A stretch of DNA of 64,000 bases from Methylocystis sp. ATCC 49242. GTDB lineage: Bacteria; Pseudomonadota; Alphaproteobacteria; Rhizobiales; Beijerinckiaceae. The stretch spans positions 2,796,356 to 2,860,355 of the forward strand of contig NZ_KE124774.1 in assembly GCF_000188155.2 (NCBI RefSeq), written 5' to 3'. Positions within the stretch are counted from its first letter, which is position 1, and each line of letters starts with the position of its first letter. Below the pieces are notes generated by a model that was given only the letters and a program-made list of their open reading frames with translations, was not told the DNA's origin and made no database searches. Positions 35,794 through 44,814 of the stretch are shown here, one piece after another. The position numbers and the translations under genes were made by a program.

Positions 35794-36345
35794 CTACTCG
35801 CGCGGCTCGGGCTTGCGCTCCTCGAGCGGATGCTTTTGGGCCGCCCAGCCGTCGGTTCCCTGCGGGTACCAGAAGACATTGGCGTAGCCGAGAGACATGG
35901 CGCGCTTCGCCGCGTTCCAGGACATCCAGCAGTTTTCGAGGCAGTAGAAGACGAGCGGTTTGGCCTTGTCGCTGGCGGTGGCGCGCGCGAGTCCTTTTTC
36001 CAGATAGCGCTGCGTGGCTTCCGCGAGCTCGCCGTAGCCCGTGTCCGGAAGCCAGACGCTGCCCGGGATGTCGAAGCGCGGCTGCTCGCGCCATACTGCG
36101 CTTTTGGGGAGGCCCTCCGGTTTTGGCGCATGCGGCAGCGCGTCGATGAAGACGGCCGCCTTCGCCTTCCACATGTCGAAGGCTTTCGCCGTGTCGATCA
36201 CCGTCGCGCCTGTGAGCGTCGCGGGAACCGGCGCGCGATAGGCGTCGAGACGATAGCCTTCCGGCTCGCGCGGGCGCGGCGGCGCCTCGCCGCGCGCGTT
36301 GGTCGCGGCGAGGCAAATTGCAAGAAACAAGAAGGCGCGGGTCAC
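35794..36345 (-). CDS. PQQ-dependent catabolism-associated CXXCW motif protein (rhodanese-like)
   Basis: A 183-aa periplasmic protein with a signal segment (FLFLAICLAATNARGEAPP) and a rhodanese-like fold. The diagnostic motif is CLENCW in KPLVFYCLENCWMSWNAAKRA, matching the family that accompanies PQQ-dependent dehydrogenases. GTG 36345 overlaps the xoxJ stop (GTGA), so the two are coupled. The long frame upstream to 36909 is an antisense-free extension within xoxJ and is not used. The function is presumed to be support of quinoprotein maturation or electron transfer. Confidence 0.85.
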   Translation of the reverse strand: MTRAFLFLAICLAATNARGEAPPRPREPEGYRLDAYRAPVPATLTGATVIDTAKAFDMWKAKAAVFIDALPHAPKPEGLPKSAVWREQPRFDIPGSVWLPDTGYGELAEATQRYLEKGLARATASDKAKPLVFYCLENCWMSWNAAKRAMSLGYANVFWYPQGTDGWAAQKHPLEERKPEPRE

Positions 36346-37238
36346 TGCGACCTTGCGAGGGGCTGGCCCGTTTCGTCGAGCAGCGGGACGCCATAATCGC
36401 TGAGGATCTTCTCCAGAGCGCCCTTGTTCTGCGCGATGAAGGCGTTGAGATCGCGCTTCCAGTTCTGGTCGGAATGGCGCACGCCGAACGCGATCCGGAA
36501 GGCCATGCGCGTTCCGGGGGTCTCCGCCAGCGGCGCCACATTGAGCTTCGCGCTCGACTTCTTCGCGTAGAAGCCGGCGATTGGCCCCCAGAGGAGCGCA
36601 ACGTCGATGTCGCCGGTCTCGAGGTCGTGGATCATCGCGGCGCTCGAGGATTCGACGCGGGTGTCCACCATGAGCGGATATGGTTTGACCGAACCCATCA
36701 GGCCGTTCCGGGCGAGAATGTTCCCCGGCGGCGTGTTGGCGACGAGGCCGATGCGGTGCGGTTTCTCCTTCAGCCGAGGATCGTCGAGAGCGGTCATGCC
36801 GTCGAGGTCCGATCCGGCGCGCGTCACGATGGCGTAGGTCGTGCGGTAATAGGGATTGGTCGGCTGTACGAGGTCGTTGCCCTGCGGCATGCCGAGGATG
36901 ACGTCGCACAGATGCGCGTTGAGCGTGTTTCGCACGAATCCTGTGGCGCCCGGGTAGAAGGAATAGGCGAGCTCCTTGCCGAGCTTCTGCGCCAGATATT
37001 CCGCGATCTTGTTTTCGAAGCCTTCGCCCTTTTCATTCGAGAAGGGTAGATTGTTCGGGTCGGCGCAGACCCGCAGCACTTTCGGATCGATAAGTTCTAT
37101 TCCGCCCGAATTGTCGGACCCCTTTGCGCCGAAATCCGGTCCCATATGCTGGGCGAAGCCGGTCGCCGCCGCGAGGCTGAAGGCGATCACGAGCGCCGGC
37201 TTGCGCCAGCGCTGCTTCAAACTTTTTTGCCGCTTCAC
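36342..37238 (-). CDS. xoxJ: Quinoprotein dehydrogenase-associated periplasmic solute-binding-like protein XoxJ
   Basis: A 298-aa protein with a signal peptide (ATGFAQH) and an SBP_bac_3-like fold: LRVCADPNNLPFSNEKGEGFENKIAEYLA (given in part), AYSFYPGATGFVRNTLNAHLCDVILGMP and GDIDVALLWGPIAGFYA. This is the MoxJ/XoxJ family that is encoded with PQQ methanol dehydrogenases. XoxJ is thought to help assemble or activate XoxF (known for the family). It lies downstream of xoxF-xoxG and overlaps the CXXCW gene. Confidence 0.9.
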   Translation of the reverse strand: MKRQKSLKQRWRKPALVIAFSLAAATGFAQHMGPDFGAKGSDNSGGIELIDPKVLRVCADPNNLPFSNEKGEGFENKIAEYLAQKLGKELAYSFYPGATGFVRNTLNAHLCDVILGMPQGNDLVQPTNPYYRTTYAIVTRAGSDLDGMTALDDPRLKEKPHRIGLVANTPPGNILARNGLMGSVKPYPLMVDTRVESSSAAMIHDLETGDIDVALLWGPIAGFYAKKSSAKLNVAPLAETPGTRMAFRIAFGVRHSDQNWKRDLNAFIAQNKGALEKILSDYGVPLLDETGQPLARSQ

Positions 37239-37329
37239 GCAATTCTACTCCTGACCTGCCGGGGGCCTTTCGGCGCCGCGGGCCAACCAAGCTTCTCCCA
37301 GATAATCTCGCTTTGTGGTTTTGACCACG

Positions 37330-37370
37330 GAAAAAACAAAAGGTCCGGAAGCCGCGGCGGCTCCGGACCA
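37330..37370 (-). terminator. Terminator between xoxG and xoxJ
   Basis: Leftward: GGTCCGGA / TCCGGACC arms (37342-37349 and 37362-37369) are followed by TTTTGTTTTTT. A good terminator placed inside the xox gene set, it would lower xoxJ relative to xoxF and xoxG. Confidence 0.75.
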
Positions 37371-37409
37371 ATTGTTCAGGCATGCTCCCGAAAGAGAACG
37401 CCGGGCGGC

Positions 37410-37919
37410 TTACTTATTGCCCATGCACTCGGCCTCGGCCTTCTTGAAGGCCTCGGGCGCCGGCTCCTTTTTCTCCGGGCGACCGGGCTGGACGGCGCCA
37501 GTCGAGAGCGCGCGGAGATAGACGTAAAGGTCGTCGATGTAGCAGGAAGCGTTCTTGTTGTCGGAGAAGGCCGGCATGACGCTGTTGCCGTTCTGACGGC
37601 CGCCGATCACGATGCCGGCGAATTCCGCATAGTCGAAGCGCTTCACCGACTCCTTCAACGCCGGCGCGTAAGTCGAGCCGCCGCCGTTCGGGCCGTGGCA
37701 GACGTGGCATTCGGCGTGATAGCGGCGATAGCCGGAGAAAGTGTACCAGTCCACCGTGCCGTCGGCGCCGACGTTGTAGGTGGGGTCGCCTTTCGCGTCG
37801 TAATATTTGCCGTCGACGGATTTGACGGCCTTGGGATCTCCGGGCGCCTCGGCCATGGCGGAGGTTCCCACAAACATCATGACGCCCAGGGCCAGCGCCC
37901 CGGCAAGCGACGATTTCAT
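37410..37919 (-). CDS. xoxG: Cytochrome c (electron acceptor of XoxF), XoxG
   Basis: A 169-aa periplasmic c-type cytochrome. A signal peptide ends near AMAEAP. The haem site is CHVCH (71-75), and NSVMPAF holds the likely axial Met. The segment DGTVDWYTFSGYRRYHAECHVC resembles cytochrome cL. Located next to xoxF, it would take electrons from PQQ. ATG 37919 follows GGGAGAG; a longer frame from 37973 is less likely. Confidence 0.9.
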   Translation of the reverse strand: MKSSLAGALALGVMMFVGTSAMAEAPGDPKAVKSVDGKYYDAKGDPTYNVGADGTVDWYTFSGYRRYHAECHVCHGPNGGGSTYAPALKESVKRFDYAEFAGIVIGGRQNGNSVMPAFSDNKNASCYIDDLYVYLRALSTGAVQPGRPEKKEPAPEAFKKAEAECMGNK

Positions 37920-37958
37920 CACACTCTCCCTGATCGGTTCTCTAACCTTGGAAACAGC

Positions 37959-37998
37959 GGCGCTCGGCGACACCCGACGGAGGGGTGCGCCGAGCGCC
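37959..37998 (-). other. Large hairpin in the xoxF-xoxG intergenic region
   Basis: GGCGCTCGGCG (37959-37969) and CGCCGAGCGCC (37988-37998) are perfectly complementary over 11 bp, with ACACCC/GGGGT extending the stem inward. It lacks a T run. It lies right after the xoxF stop, where such stems often protect an abundant upstream mRNA. Confidence 0.65.
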
Positions 37999-38026
37999 AG
38001 ATTTGCTTATGCGCCAAGCGTCTCGC

Positions 38027-39841
38027 TTAGTTCGGCAGAGCGAAGACGGTCAGCACGCCGCCGAGGGCGGTGTAGTTGGCGAGCGAGGCGTAGTTGCCCA
38101 CCGCGCCGAGACCTTCATTGCTCTTCGACAGACCAGCCGCAAGGCCGATGCCGGCCCAGCCGCCAACGCCCGAGAGGACCGCGACATACTGCTTGCCGCC
38201 TGACTCATAGGTGATGACGTTGCCGATGATTCCCGACGGAGTCTTGTACTTGTAAAGCTCCTTGCCGGTCTTCGTGTCGACGGCCTTCAGATAGCCCTCG
38301 AGCGTGCCGTAGAAGGTCACGCCGCCGTCGGTCGACACCGCGCCCGACCACACCGAGAACTGCTCCTTGTTCGACCAGACGATCTTGCCGACCTTGGCGT
38401 CCCAGGCGATGAAGTTGCCGGTGTTGTTGGTGCCGTCGCCGAGCACCTTGCCCGCCGGATACATTTCCAGCGTCGCGCCGACGTAGGGCTGACCCGCGGT
38501 GTAGGACACGCGGAACGGCTCGTAGTCCATGCAGACGTGGTTCGTCGGCACCAGGAACAGACCCGTCGCCGGGTCATAGGAGACCGGCTGCTGGTCCTTC
38601 ACGCCCAACGCCGCCGGGCACACGCCCTGGGTGTTGGTGTCCTCGCCATTCTGCTCGGTCGAATATTTCGACACGACCAGCGGACGGCCATAGGTCTTGG
38701 AGTTCTTGTCCATGTCGACCTTGGTCGCCCAGTTCACGGCCGGGTCGAACTTCTCGGCGACGAGCAGCTCGCCCGTCACCCGGTCCAGCGTGTAGCCGAA
38801 GCCGTTGCGGTCGAAGTGGACGAGCGTCTTGCGGGTCGTTCCGCCGATGTTCTGGTCGGCGAGAACCATCTCGTTGATGCCGTCATAGTCCCACTCGTCG
38901 TGGGGGGTCATCTGGTAGACCCACTTGGCCTTGCCCGTGTCGAGGTCGCGCGCCCAGATGGTCATGGACCAGCGGTTGTCGCCCGGACGCTGCTTCGGGT
39001 TCCAGGTCGAGGGGTTGCCCGAGCCGTAATAGACGAGGTTCAGTTCCGGATCATAGCTGTACCAGCCCCAGGTGGTGCCGCCGCCGATCTGCCACTGGTC
39101 ACCCTGCCAGGTCGAGATGCCCGAGTCCTTGCCGACCGGCTTGCCGAGATGGGTGGTCTTCTCCGGGTCCATCAGCGTGTCGCTGTCGGGGCCCATGGAG
39201 TAGCCGCGCCAGGCCAGCTTGCCGTCCTTGATGTCGTAAGCGGTGATGTGGCCGCGCACGCCGAACTCGCCGCCGGCGATGCCCACGAACACCTTGTCCT
39301 TGAAGACGTGCGGAGCGGCGGTGGAGGTCTGGCCCTTCGCCGGGTCGCCGTTCTTCACCGACCAGACCAGCTTGCCGGTCTTGGCGTCGAGCGCGACAAG
39401 CGTCGTGTCCGCCTGGGCCAGGAAGATCTTGCCGTCGCCATAGGCGAGGCCGCGGTTCACCGTGTCGCAGCACATGACCGGAACGACGGACGGATCCTGC
39501 TTCGGCTCATACTTCCAGAGGATCTTGTGATCCGGATCCTTCAGGTCGAGCGCGTAAACATTGTTCGGGAACGGCGTGTGGAGATACATCACGTCGCCGA
39601 CGACGAGCGGGGCGCCTTCGTGGCCACGCAGCACGCCGGTCGAAAACTGCCACGCCGGAGCAAGCTTGCCGACGTTCTCAGCCGTGATCTGCTTGAGAGC
39701 CGAATGGCGCAGATTCGCGTAGTCGCCAGTCGGCGAGACCCACTGCTTCGGGTCCTTCTGAAGCGCCAGCAACTCGTCGGCCTTCGCCGCGCCAGTCAGC
39801 GCGAGAACGGCCACCGAAGTCGACAACAACAGCTTATGCAT
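38027..39841 (-). CDS. xoxF: Lanthanide-dependent methanol dehydrogenase XoxF
   Basis: A 604-aa periplasmic PQQ enzyme oxidising methanol. The signal peptide ends near GAAKADE. Beta-propeller WG/W-motif repeats run through the protein (for example [15 protein letters not shown]). The adjacent Cys pair C124-C125 ([10 protein letters not shown]) forms the vicinal disulfide over PQQ. Catalytic D318 and the extra D320 in PHDEWDYDG mark XoxF; calcium MxaF has Ala at the second place. Predicted Ln ligands E192 (GGEFG) and N276 (GSGNPSTW) are present. AGGAGG precedes ATG 39841. It heads xoxF-xoxG, with xoxJ and the CXXCW gene downstream. Confidence 0.97.
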   Translation of the reverse strand: MHKLLLSTSVAVLALTGAAKADELLALQKDPKQWVSPTGDYANLRHSALKQITAENVGKLAPAWQFSTGVLRGHEGAPLVVGDVMYLHTPFPNNVYALDLKDPDHKILWKYEPKQDPSVVPVMCCDTVNRGLAYGDGKIFLAQADTTLVALDAKTGKLVWSVKNGDPAKGQTSTAAPHVFKDKVFVGIAGGEFGVRGHITAYDIKDGKLAWRGYSMGPDSDTLMDPEKTTHLGKPVGKDSGISTWQGDQWQIGGGTTWGWYSYDPELNLVYYGSGNPSTWNPKQRPGDNRWSMTIWARDLDTGKAKWVYQMTPHDEWDYDGINEMVLADQNIGGTTRKTLVHFDRNGFGYTLDRVTGELLVAEKFDPAVNWATKVDMDKNSKTYGRPLVVSKYSTEQNGEDTNTQGVCPAALGVKDQQPVSYDPATGLFLVPTNHVCMDYEPFRVSYTAGQPYVGATLEMYPAGKVLGDGTNNTGNFIAWDAKVGKIVWSNKEQFSVWSGAVSTDGGVTFYGTLEGYLKAVDTKTGKELYKYKTPSGIIGNVITYESGGKQYVAVLSGVGGWAGIGLAAGLSKSNEGLGAVGNYASLANYTALGGVLTVFALPN

Positions 39842-40119
39842 GAGCTTTTCCTCCTGACGACGCCGAGGCGCGCCTTATTGTTGCGCCGCCGCCGACGTCG
39901 CGCCTCTCAGGGCGCCTCGACATTGGGAAGGCGTTTTCCGTTTCATGTCCCGCGCCGTTCGGTCAAAAAATCCGCCCGACGTCGAGAAGCTTCCAGTTCC
40001 CGTCCGGAAGGCATCTTTTAACTCGGAAACGGCGGGATAATATGTTGGGAGCGGTTGAATCGCAATCGCAAAAAACGCAGGCGTCAGCGTTTGCCGACAT
40101 GCCGCCAAGGCAACGCATA

Positions 40120-41073
40120 ATGCTAAATAAAATCAATATATTACATCGCGCGGCGGCATGTGCCGCGCTCCTTCTTTCGCTCGTTCCCGGGCCATCGCCC
40201 CTGCTCGCGCAGCCGTCCTTCACGCTGACGGAGCTCGCTCCGGGAGTCTTTGCGCATCAGGGAGAAACATCCCTGATGACCCGGGAAAATTTCGGGGGCA
40301 TCGCCAATCTCGGCGCCGTCGTCGGCGACGACTCGGTCGCGGTGATCGACACGGGAGGCAGCCTGATTCAGGGCAAGGCCTTTCTCGCCGCGCTGCGCGA
40401 GAAGACGCAAAAGCCGGTTCGCTACGTCATCAACACCCACGCCCATCCCGATCACGTCTTCGGCAACGGCGCCTTCGAGGGGCCGGGCACGGTCTTCGTC
40501 GGCCACAAGAACCTGCCGCGCGCGCTCGCGGCGCGGGGCGCGCATTATCTCGCCTCCTTCCGCGAGGCGATGGGCGACGCGCTGGACGGCGTCACGATCA
40601 TCTCACCGACGATGCTCGTATCCGATTCGTCAACGCTCGATCTCGGCGGACGTTCGCTCGTCCTGCAGGCTTGGCGAACCGCGCATACCGACAGCGATCT
40701 CACTGTGCTGGACCCGGCGAGCGGAACGCTTTTCGCCGGCGATCTGCTTTTCCTGCAACATGTGCCGGTGGTGGACGGCAGCCTTCTGGGCTTCCTCGAC
40801 GTCGCGGAAAAGCTTTCGACGATCAAGGCCGAGCGCGTCGTGCCGGGCCACGGCCCCCTCGTCGCGCCCTGGCCGAAGGCGCTCGACGACGAGCGCAATT
40901 ATCTGACCCGTCTGACCGCCGATCTGCGCGCGGCGATAAAGAAGGGCGAGAGCGTCACCGACGCGACCAAGGCGGCTGGCGCCTCGGAGCAGGGCAAATG
41001 GCGGCTGTTCGAGAATTACCACGCCCGCAACGCCACCGCCGGCTTCGCTGAACTCGAATGGGAGACGCCATGA
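40120..41073 (+). CDS. Quinoprotein relay system zinc metallohydrolase (MBL fold)
   Basis: A 317-aa exported metallo-beta-lactamase-fold protein. Signal peptide up to PLLAQP, then the Zn motif NTHAHPDHVFGNGAF (HxHxDH), DPASGTLFAGDLLF and VVPGHGPL. Such SoxH-like metallohydrolases recur beside PQQ dehydrogenases, with the SoxYZ-like carrier that follows. ATG 40120 (AAGGC upstream) gives the best signal peptide; ATG 40099 is possible. Divergent from xoxF. Confidence 0.88.
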   Translation: MLNKINILHRAAACAALLLSLVPGPSPLLAQPSFTLTELAPGVFAHQGETSLMTRENFGGIANLGAVVGDDSVAVIDTGGSLIQGKAFLAALREKTQKPVRYVINTHAHPDHVFGNGAFEGPGTVFVGHKNLPRALAARGAHYLASFREAMGDALDGVTIISPTMLVSDSSTLDLGGRSLVLQAWRTAHTDSDLTVLDPASGTLFAGDLLFLQHVPVVDGSLLGFLDVAEKLSTIKAERVVPGHGPLVAPWPKALDDERNYLTRLTADLRAAIKKGESVTDATKAAGASEQGKWRLFENYHARNATAGFAELEWETP

Positions 41074-41153
41074 GCGGCCGCTGCATGACTTTGTCTCATC
41101 CGTCGGGCGCGAATTGAGCTAATCTCCCGCAAAAGACCCGTCAGGAGGAACCC

Positions 41154-41948
41154 ATGTCGAAATGCTTTCGCGCCTCAGGGCTTCTCGCCGCGTTTTTCGC
41201 CGCGACGCTCGCCTCGCCCGCGCGCGCCGAAACCGCGCCGGACCCATGGCCGGGGCTCGTGACGGATATTTTTCAGGGCCGCGCGATGGCCGAGCGCGAC
41301 GGAGTCATTGCGCTCGAGGCGCCGGTGCGCGCCGAGGACGCGGCGATCGTGCCGATGACCCTGCGCTTCCCCGAGCCTGCGCGGGTAAAAACCGCAACGC
41401 TCGTCATCGATCAGAACCCGATGCCCATGGCCGCGGCCTTCACGGTCGGAGAAAAAGCGGGCGTGAGCTTCATCAGCACGCGCGTCCGGGTGAATTCCTA
41501 CACCAATGTCCATGCGGTGGCGGAGACGCGGGACGGCAAGCTGCATTCCGAAGTGAAATTCGTGAAGGCGGCCGGCGGCTGCTCGGCGCCGGCGGTCAAG
41601 GACCAGGACGAGGCCAACGCCAATCTCGGCAAGATGAAATATCGCGAGTTCAGGAGCGCGGAGGCGGGCAGGCGCGAGGCGCAGATCATGATTCGCCACC
41701 CGAACAATTCGGGTCTGCAGATGGATCAGATGACGCATCTCTACATACCCGCCCACTATATCGACCGGGTCGAAGTGCGGCAGGGCGACGAACTCGTCTT
41801 TTCGATGGAAGGGGGGATTTCGCTGTCGGAAGACCCGAACTTCCGCTTCACCTATGCGCCCAATGGCGCGAAGACGATGTCAGTCGTCGCGCATGACAAC
41901 AAGGGAAACGAGTTCAAGGCCGAATGGCCGGTCTCCGACGCCTCGTAA
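41154..41948 (+). CDS. Quinoprotein dehydrogenase-associated SoxYZ-like carrier
   Basis: A 264-aa exported protein fusing a SoxY-like domain (about 30-150, ending with the carrier Cys in AAGGCSAPAVKD) and a SoxZ-like domain (about 170-260; REAQIMIRHPNNSGLQMDQ and HYIDRVEVRQGDELVFSMEGGISLSEDP). In Sox systems a substrate is bound to the SoxY Cys; here, in a PQQ-linked relay, the bound group is unknown. AGGAGG precedes ATG 41154. It ends at a bidirectional terminator. Confidence 0.9.
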   Translation: MSKCFRASGLLAAFFAATLASPARAETAPDPWPGLVTDIFQGRAMAERDGVIALEAPVRAEDAAIVPMTLRFPEPARVKTATLVIDQNPMPMAAAFTVGEKAGVSFISTRVRVNSYTNVHAVAETRDGKLHSEVKFVKAAGGCSAPAVKDQDEANANLGKMKYREFRSAEAGRREAQIMIRHPNNSGLQMDQMTHLYIPAHYIDRVEVRQGDELVFSMEGGISLSEDPNFRFTYAPNGAKTMSVVAHDNKGNEFKAEWPVSDAS

Positions 41949-41975
41949 GGCGGTCGCCGCAGGACATGAACAGAC

Positions 41976-42005
41976 AAAAGGGGAGCGCCGCGCCGCTCCC
42001 CTTTT
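41976..42005. terminator. Bidirectional terminator after the SoxYZ-like gene
   Basis: Perfect 12-bp stem AAAAGGGGAGCG / CGCTCCCCTTTT with loop CCGCGC; U-tracts are available on both strands. Confidence 0.85.
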
Positions 42006-42009
42006 CGTG

Positions 42010-42147
42010 TCACGAACCCCAGATCGTCAACGCCGCGCAGAAGGCGAGCGGGAACGTCGCCAGGGCGCAGATCGCCAGAACACACGCAACTTTCTGGAAC
42101 TCGGGCGCGTCGTCGCGCGCCTCCCGCCTCTCGGTCACAAACGCCAT
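42010..42147 (-). CDS. Small single-pass membrane ORF (45 aa)
   Basis: A 45-aa ORF with a charged N-terminus (MAFVTERREARDDAPEFQK) and one hydrophobic helix (VACVLAICALATFPLAFCAA) ending TIWGS. GGAG lies 9 nt before ATG 42147. The stop is just beyond the shared terminator with the SoxYZ-like gene, so a converging small transcript makes sense. No family recognised. Confidence 0.4.
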   Translation of the reverse strand: MAFVTERREARDDAPEFQKVACVLAICALATFPLAFCAALTIWGS

Positions 42148-42302
42148 CTCACCCACTCCGTCGCCACAACGCCACCATTCGGCGCGCCCGAAAACGGTCG
42201 CTCCATTTGATTAACGCGCGAGGGAGCGGATTCGTTGCAATTTTATCGGTCAACCGGGACGAATATGTCGAGCTTGTGACATGATGATCAATCGGTGAAG
42301 AC

Positions 42303-44231
42303 TTACCGCGCTGCAGCGACGAGCGGCGCCGGGCGACCGCGAACCGGCTGGGGCGCCGCGGGCGCGGCCCTTTCGCTGAACAGCTCCGCGAGCTTTTCCG
42401 TCATGGCGCCGCCGAGTTCCTCCGCGTCCACGATCGTCACCGCGCGGCGGTAATAGCGCGTGACGTCGTGTCCGATGCCGATGGCGATCAGCTCCACCGG
42501 AGACTTGGTCTCGATGTCGTGGATGATCTGGCGCAGATGACGCTCCAGATAATTCCCCGGATTGACCGAGAGCGTCGAATCGTCGACCGGCGCGCCGTCG
42601 GAAATCATCATCAATATCCGGCGCTGCTCGGTGCGCGCGAGCAGGCGCCGATGCGCCCAGTCCAGCGCCTCGCCGTCGATGTTTTCCTTCAGGAGCCCCT
42701 CGCGCATCATCAGTCCGAGGTTGCGCCGCGCGCGCCGCCAGGGCGCGTCGGCCGCCTTGTAGATGATGTGGCGGATGTCGTTCAGGCGGCCCGGGTTCGG
42801 CTTCTTTCCTTCATTTATCCAGAGTTCGCGCGACTGCCCGCCCTTCCAGGCGCGAGTCGTGAAGCCGAGGATCTCGACCTTCACGCCACAGCGCTCCAGC
42901 GTGCGCGCCAGAATGTCGGCGCAGGTGGCGGCGACGGTGATCGGGCGTCCGCGCATCGAGCCGGAATTGTCGAGGAGCAGCGTGACCACCGTGTCGCGGA
43001 AGTCCATGTCCTTCTCGCGCTTGAAGGACAGCGGCTGCTGCGGATCGATGATGACGCGGGTGAGGCGCGCGGGATCGAGCATGCCCTCCTCGAGATCGAA
43101 CTCCCAGCTGCGGCTCTGCTGCGCCATCAGGCGGCGCTGGAGCCGGTTCGCGAGCCGGCCGACGACGGAAGAGAGATGCAGGAGCTGCTTGTCGAGATAG
43201 GCGCGCAGCCGATCCAGCTCCTCGAGATCGCAAAGTTCCTCGGCGCGCACGATCTCGTCGAAGCGCGTGGTGTAGGCGTGGTAGTCCGCGCCGGAGCGTT
43301 CGGCGGCGGTCGTCGACGGGCGGCGCGCGTCGGGCGCCTCCTCCATGTCGCCGGCGTCGGAATCCTCCTCCGTCTCGCCATAGGGCGCCTCGGCCGATAC
43401 GCTTTCGCCCTCCTGCTCCGAGTCCTCGGCGGCGAGCGCCGTCTCCATCTCGGCCTTGCTCTTGGCCGTGTCGTCTTCCTGGTCCTGATTCTCGGTCTCG
43501 TCCGGGTTCTGGGGCTGCTCCTCGCTTTCGTCCTCGGCCTCCGTTTCCTCGGGCGCCTCGCCGCTCGCCATGTCGAGATGGGAGAGAAGCTCGCGAACGA
43601 TCTGCGCGAAATGACGCTGGTCCTCGACCGCGCCGACGAGCCGGTCCAGATCGGCGCCGGCGCGCTCCTCGATGACGTCGCGCCAGAACTCGACGATCTT
43701 CGCGCCATGAGGCGGCGGCGCGAGGCCAGTGAGCCGCTGGCGGGCCATGAGCGCCAGCGCGTCCTCGAGCGGCGCGTCCTCGCGGCTCCTGATCTGGTCG
43801 GAATGGCCGCGCTGGTAGCGGTCGTCGAGCATCGCCGCGATATTGGCGGCGACGCCGTCCATGCGCCGGGCGCCGATCGACTCGACGCGGGCCTGCTCCA
43901 TGGCGTCGAAGGCGGCGCGCGCCTCCGCGGTATCGGGAACGTAACGGCGGTGCACCGCATCGTCGTGACATGCGAGTCGCAGGGCGATCGAGTCGGCCTG
44001 GCCGCGCAAAATGGCGGCGTCCTTCGGCGAGAGCTTGCGCGGAGGCTCCGTCAACCGCGCCTTGGCGCCGTCCTCTCCCGTGACGAGCGACGGCCGCTCG
44101 GGCGCGAAGATCACGTCGAGCGCGGGAGTTTTCGCCATGGCGCGCATGGCGCCGGAGACGGCGCGCTTGAAGGGCTCCTGCGGGGCTTCCTTGGGAGAGG
44201 CGGGACGGCGGTTTGTCGGCGCGGGGGGCAT
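42303..44231 (-). CDS. cobT: Cobaltochelatase subunit CobT
   Basis: A 642-aa subunit of the aerobic cobalt chelatase (CobNST) of B12 synthesis. Order: an N-terminal helical domain, a central acidic stretch ([20 protein letters not shown] and following, about 215-320), then a C-terminal von Willebrand A domain with the MIDAS motif DNSGSMRG and [13 protein letters not shown] 44231 is chosen: the 102 residues upstream in frame are unlike the family. cobS is not adjacent. Divergent from copC. Confidence 0.92.
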   Translation of the reverse strand: MPPAPTNRRPASPKEAPQEPFKRAVSGAMRAMAKTPALDVIFAPERPSLVTGEDGAKARLTEPPRKLSPKDAAILRGQADSIALRLACHDDAVHRRYVPDTAEARAAFDAMEQARVESIGARRMDGVAANIAAMLDDRYQRGHSDQIRSREDAPLEDALALMARQRLTGLAPPPHGAKIVEFWRDVIEERAGADLDRLVGAVEDQRHFAQIVRELLSHLDMASGEAPEETEAEDESEEQPQNPDETENQDQEDDTAKSKAEMETALAAEDSEQEGESVSAEAPYGETEEDSDAGDMEEAPDARRPSTTAAERSGADYHAYTTRFDEIVRAEELCDLEELDRLRAYLDKQLLHLSSVVGRLANRLQRRLMAQQSRSWEFDLEEGMLDPARLTRVIIDPQQPLSFKREKDMDFRDTVVTLLLDNSGSMRGRPITVAATCADILARTLERCGVKVEILGFTTRAWKGGQSRELWINEGKKPNPGRLNDIRHIIYKAADAPWRRARRNLGLMMREGLLKENIDGEALDWAHRRLLARTEQRRILMMISDGAPVDDSTLSVNPGNYLERHLRQIIHDIETKSPVELIAIGIGHDVTRYYRRAVTIVDAEELGGAMTEKLAELFSERAAPAAPQPVRGRPAPLVAAAR

Positions 44232-44454
44232 TCCGCAGTATATGCGCAACCGCGCGCGCCGCCGCAAGTCGGGCTTTGCCGGGAAAGCTCGGGGCCGCGC
44301 CGCCCCATACGCCTCCCCATGCGCCTCCCATGCGTCGCCCCGCCGCATGACGGCGCCCCTCGCCGGCCCCGACAGGCATTGATCAGGGCCGCCAAAAGGG
44401 GATAACTCGAAGTTCCTCGCGGCCCGATTCCCGGGATGGCCTTCGAACCCCGCC

Positions 44455-44811
44455 ATGATGTCCAAACGGCTGACCTTCGTTGCGCTTTTTTCCGCCGTTT
44501 CGTGCGGGGCGGCCGATGCGCACGCTGTGATTGTCAACGCGACGCCGAGCCCCGGTCAGCAGGTTTCCGGAACCGAAATCGCGATTGAAATCCGCTTCAA
44601 CAGCAGGATCGACGCCACCCGCTCGAATCTGAAGCTGACGACGCCCGAGGGCGCGAGCGTGTCCCTGCCGCTGATCGGCGACGCCGCGGCGGACAGGCTG
44701 AAGGCGCAGGCGCGCGGCCTCGCCCCCGGCGCCTATCGGCTCCACTGGCAGACTCTCAGCCCCGACGGCCATATCACTCAGGGAGACATTCCCTTCAGCG
44801 TGGGCCGCTGA
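44455..44811 (+). CDS. copC: Periplasmic copper-binding protein CopC
   Basis: A 118-aa protein; after signal cleavage at ADAH the mature chain begins [12 protein letters not shown], giving the N-terminal His of the CopC Cu(II) site. The second site block [16 protein letters not shown] is at the C-terminus (D and H ligands). The fold and length fit CopC. copD follows after 3 bases. In methanotrophs CopCD is linked to copper import for pMMO. Confidence 0.93.
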   Translation: MMSKRLTFVALFSAVSCGAADAHAVIVNATPSPGQQVSGTEIAIEIRFNSRIDATRSNLKLTTPEGASVSLPLIGDAAADRLKAQARGLAPGAYRLHWQTLSPDGHITQGDIPFSVGR

Positions 44812-44814
44812 GGA

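Noticed and set aside
38027-39841. Calcium-type methanol dehydrogenase (MxaF)
   Set aside because: The second Asp of the DYD motif is present, and mxaI is absent; both favour XoxF.
38537-40021. 494-aa open frame opposite xoxF
   Set aside because: Val/Leu/Asp-rich shadow of an unmistakable XoxF.
42468-44405. 645-aa open frame opposite cobT
   Set aside because: Shadow frame; CobT has its MIDAS motif and acidic region on the other strand.
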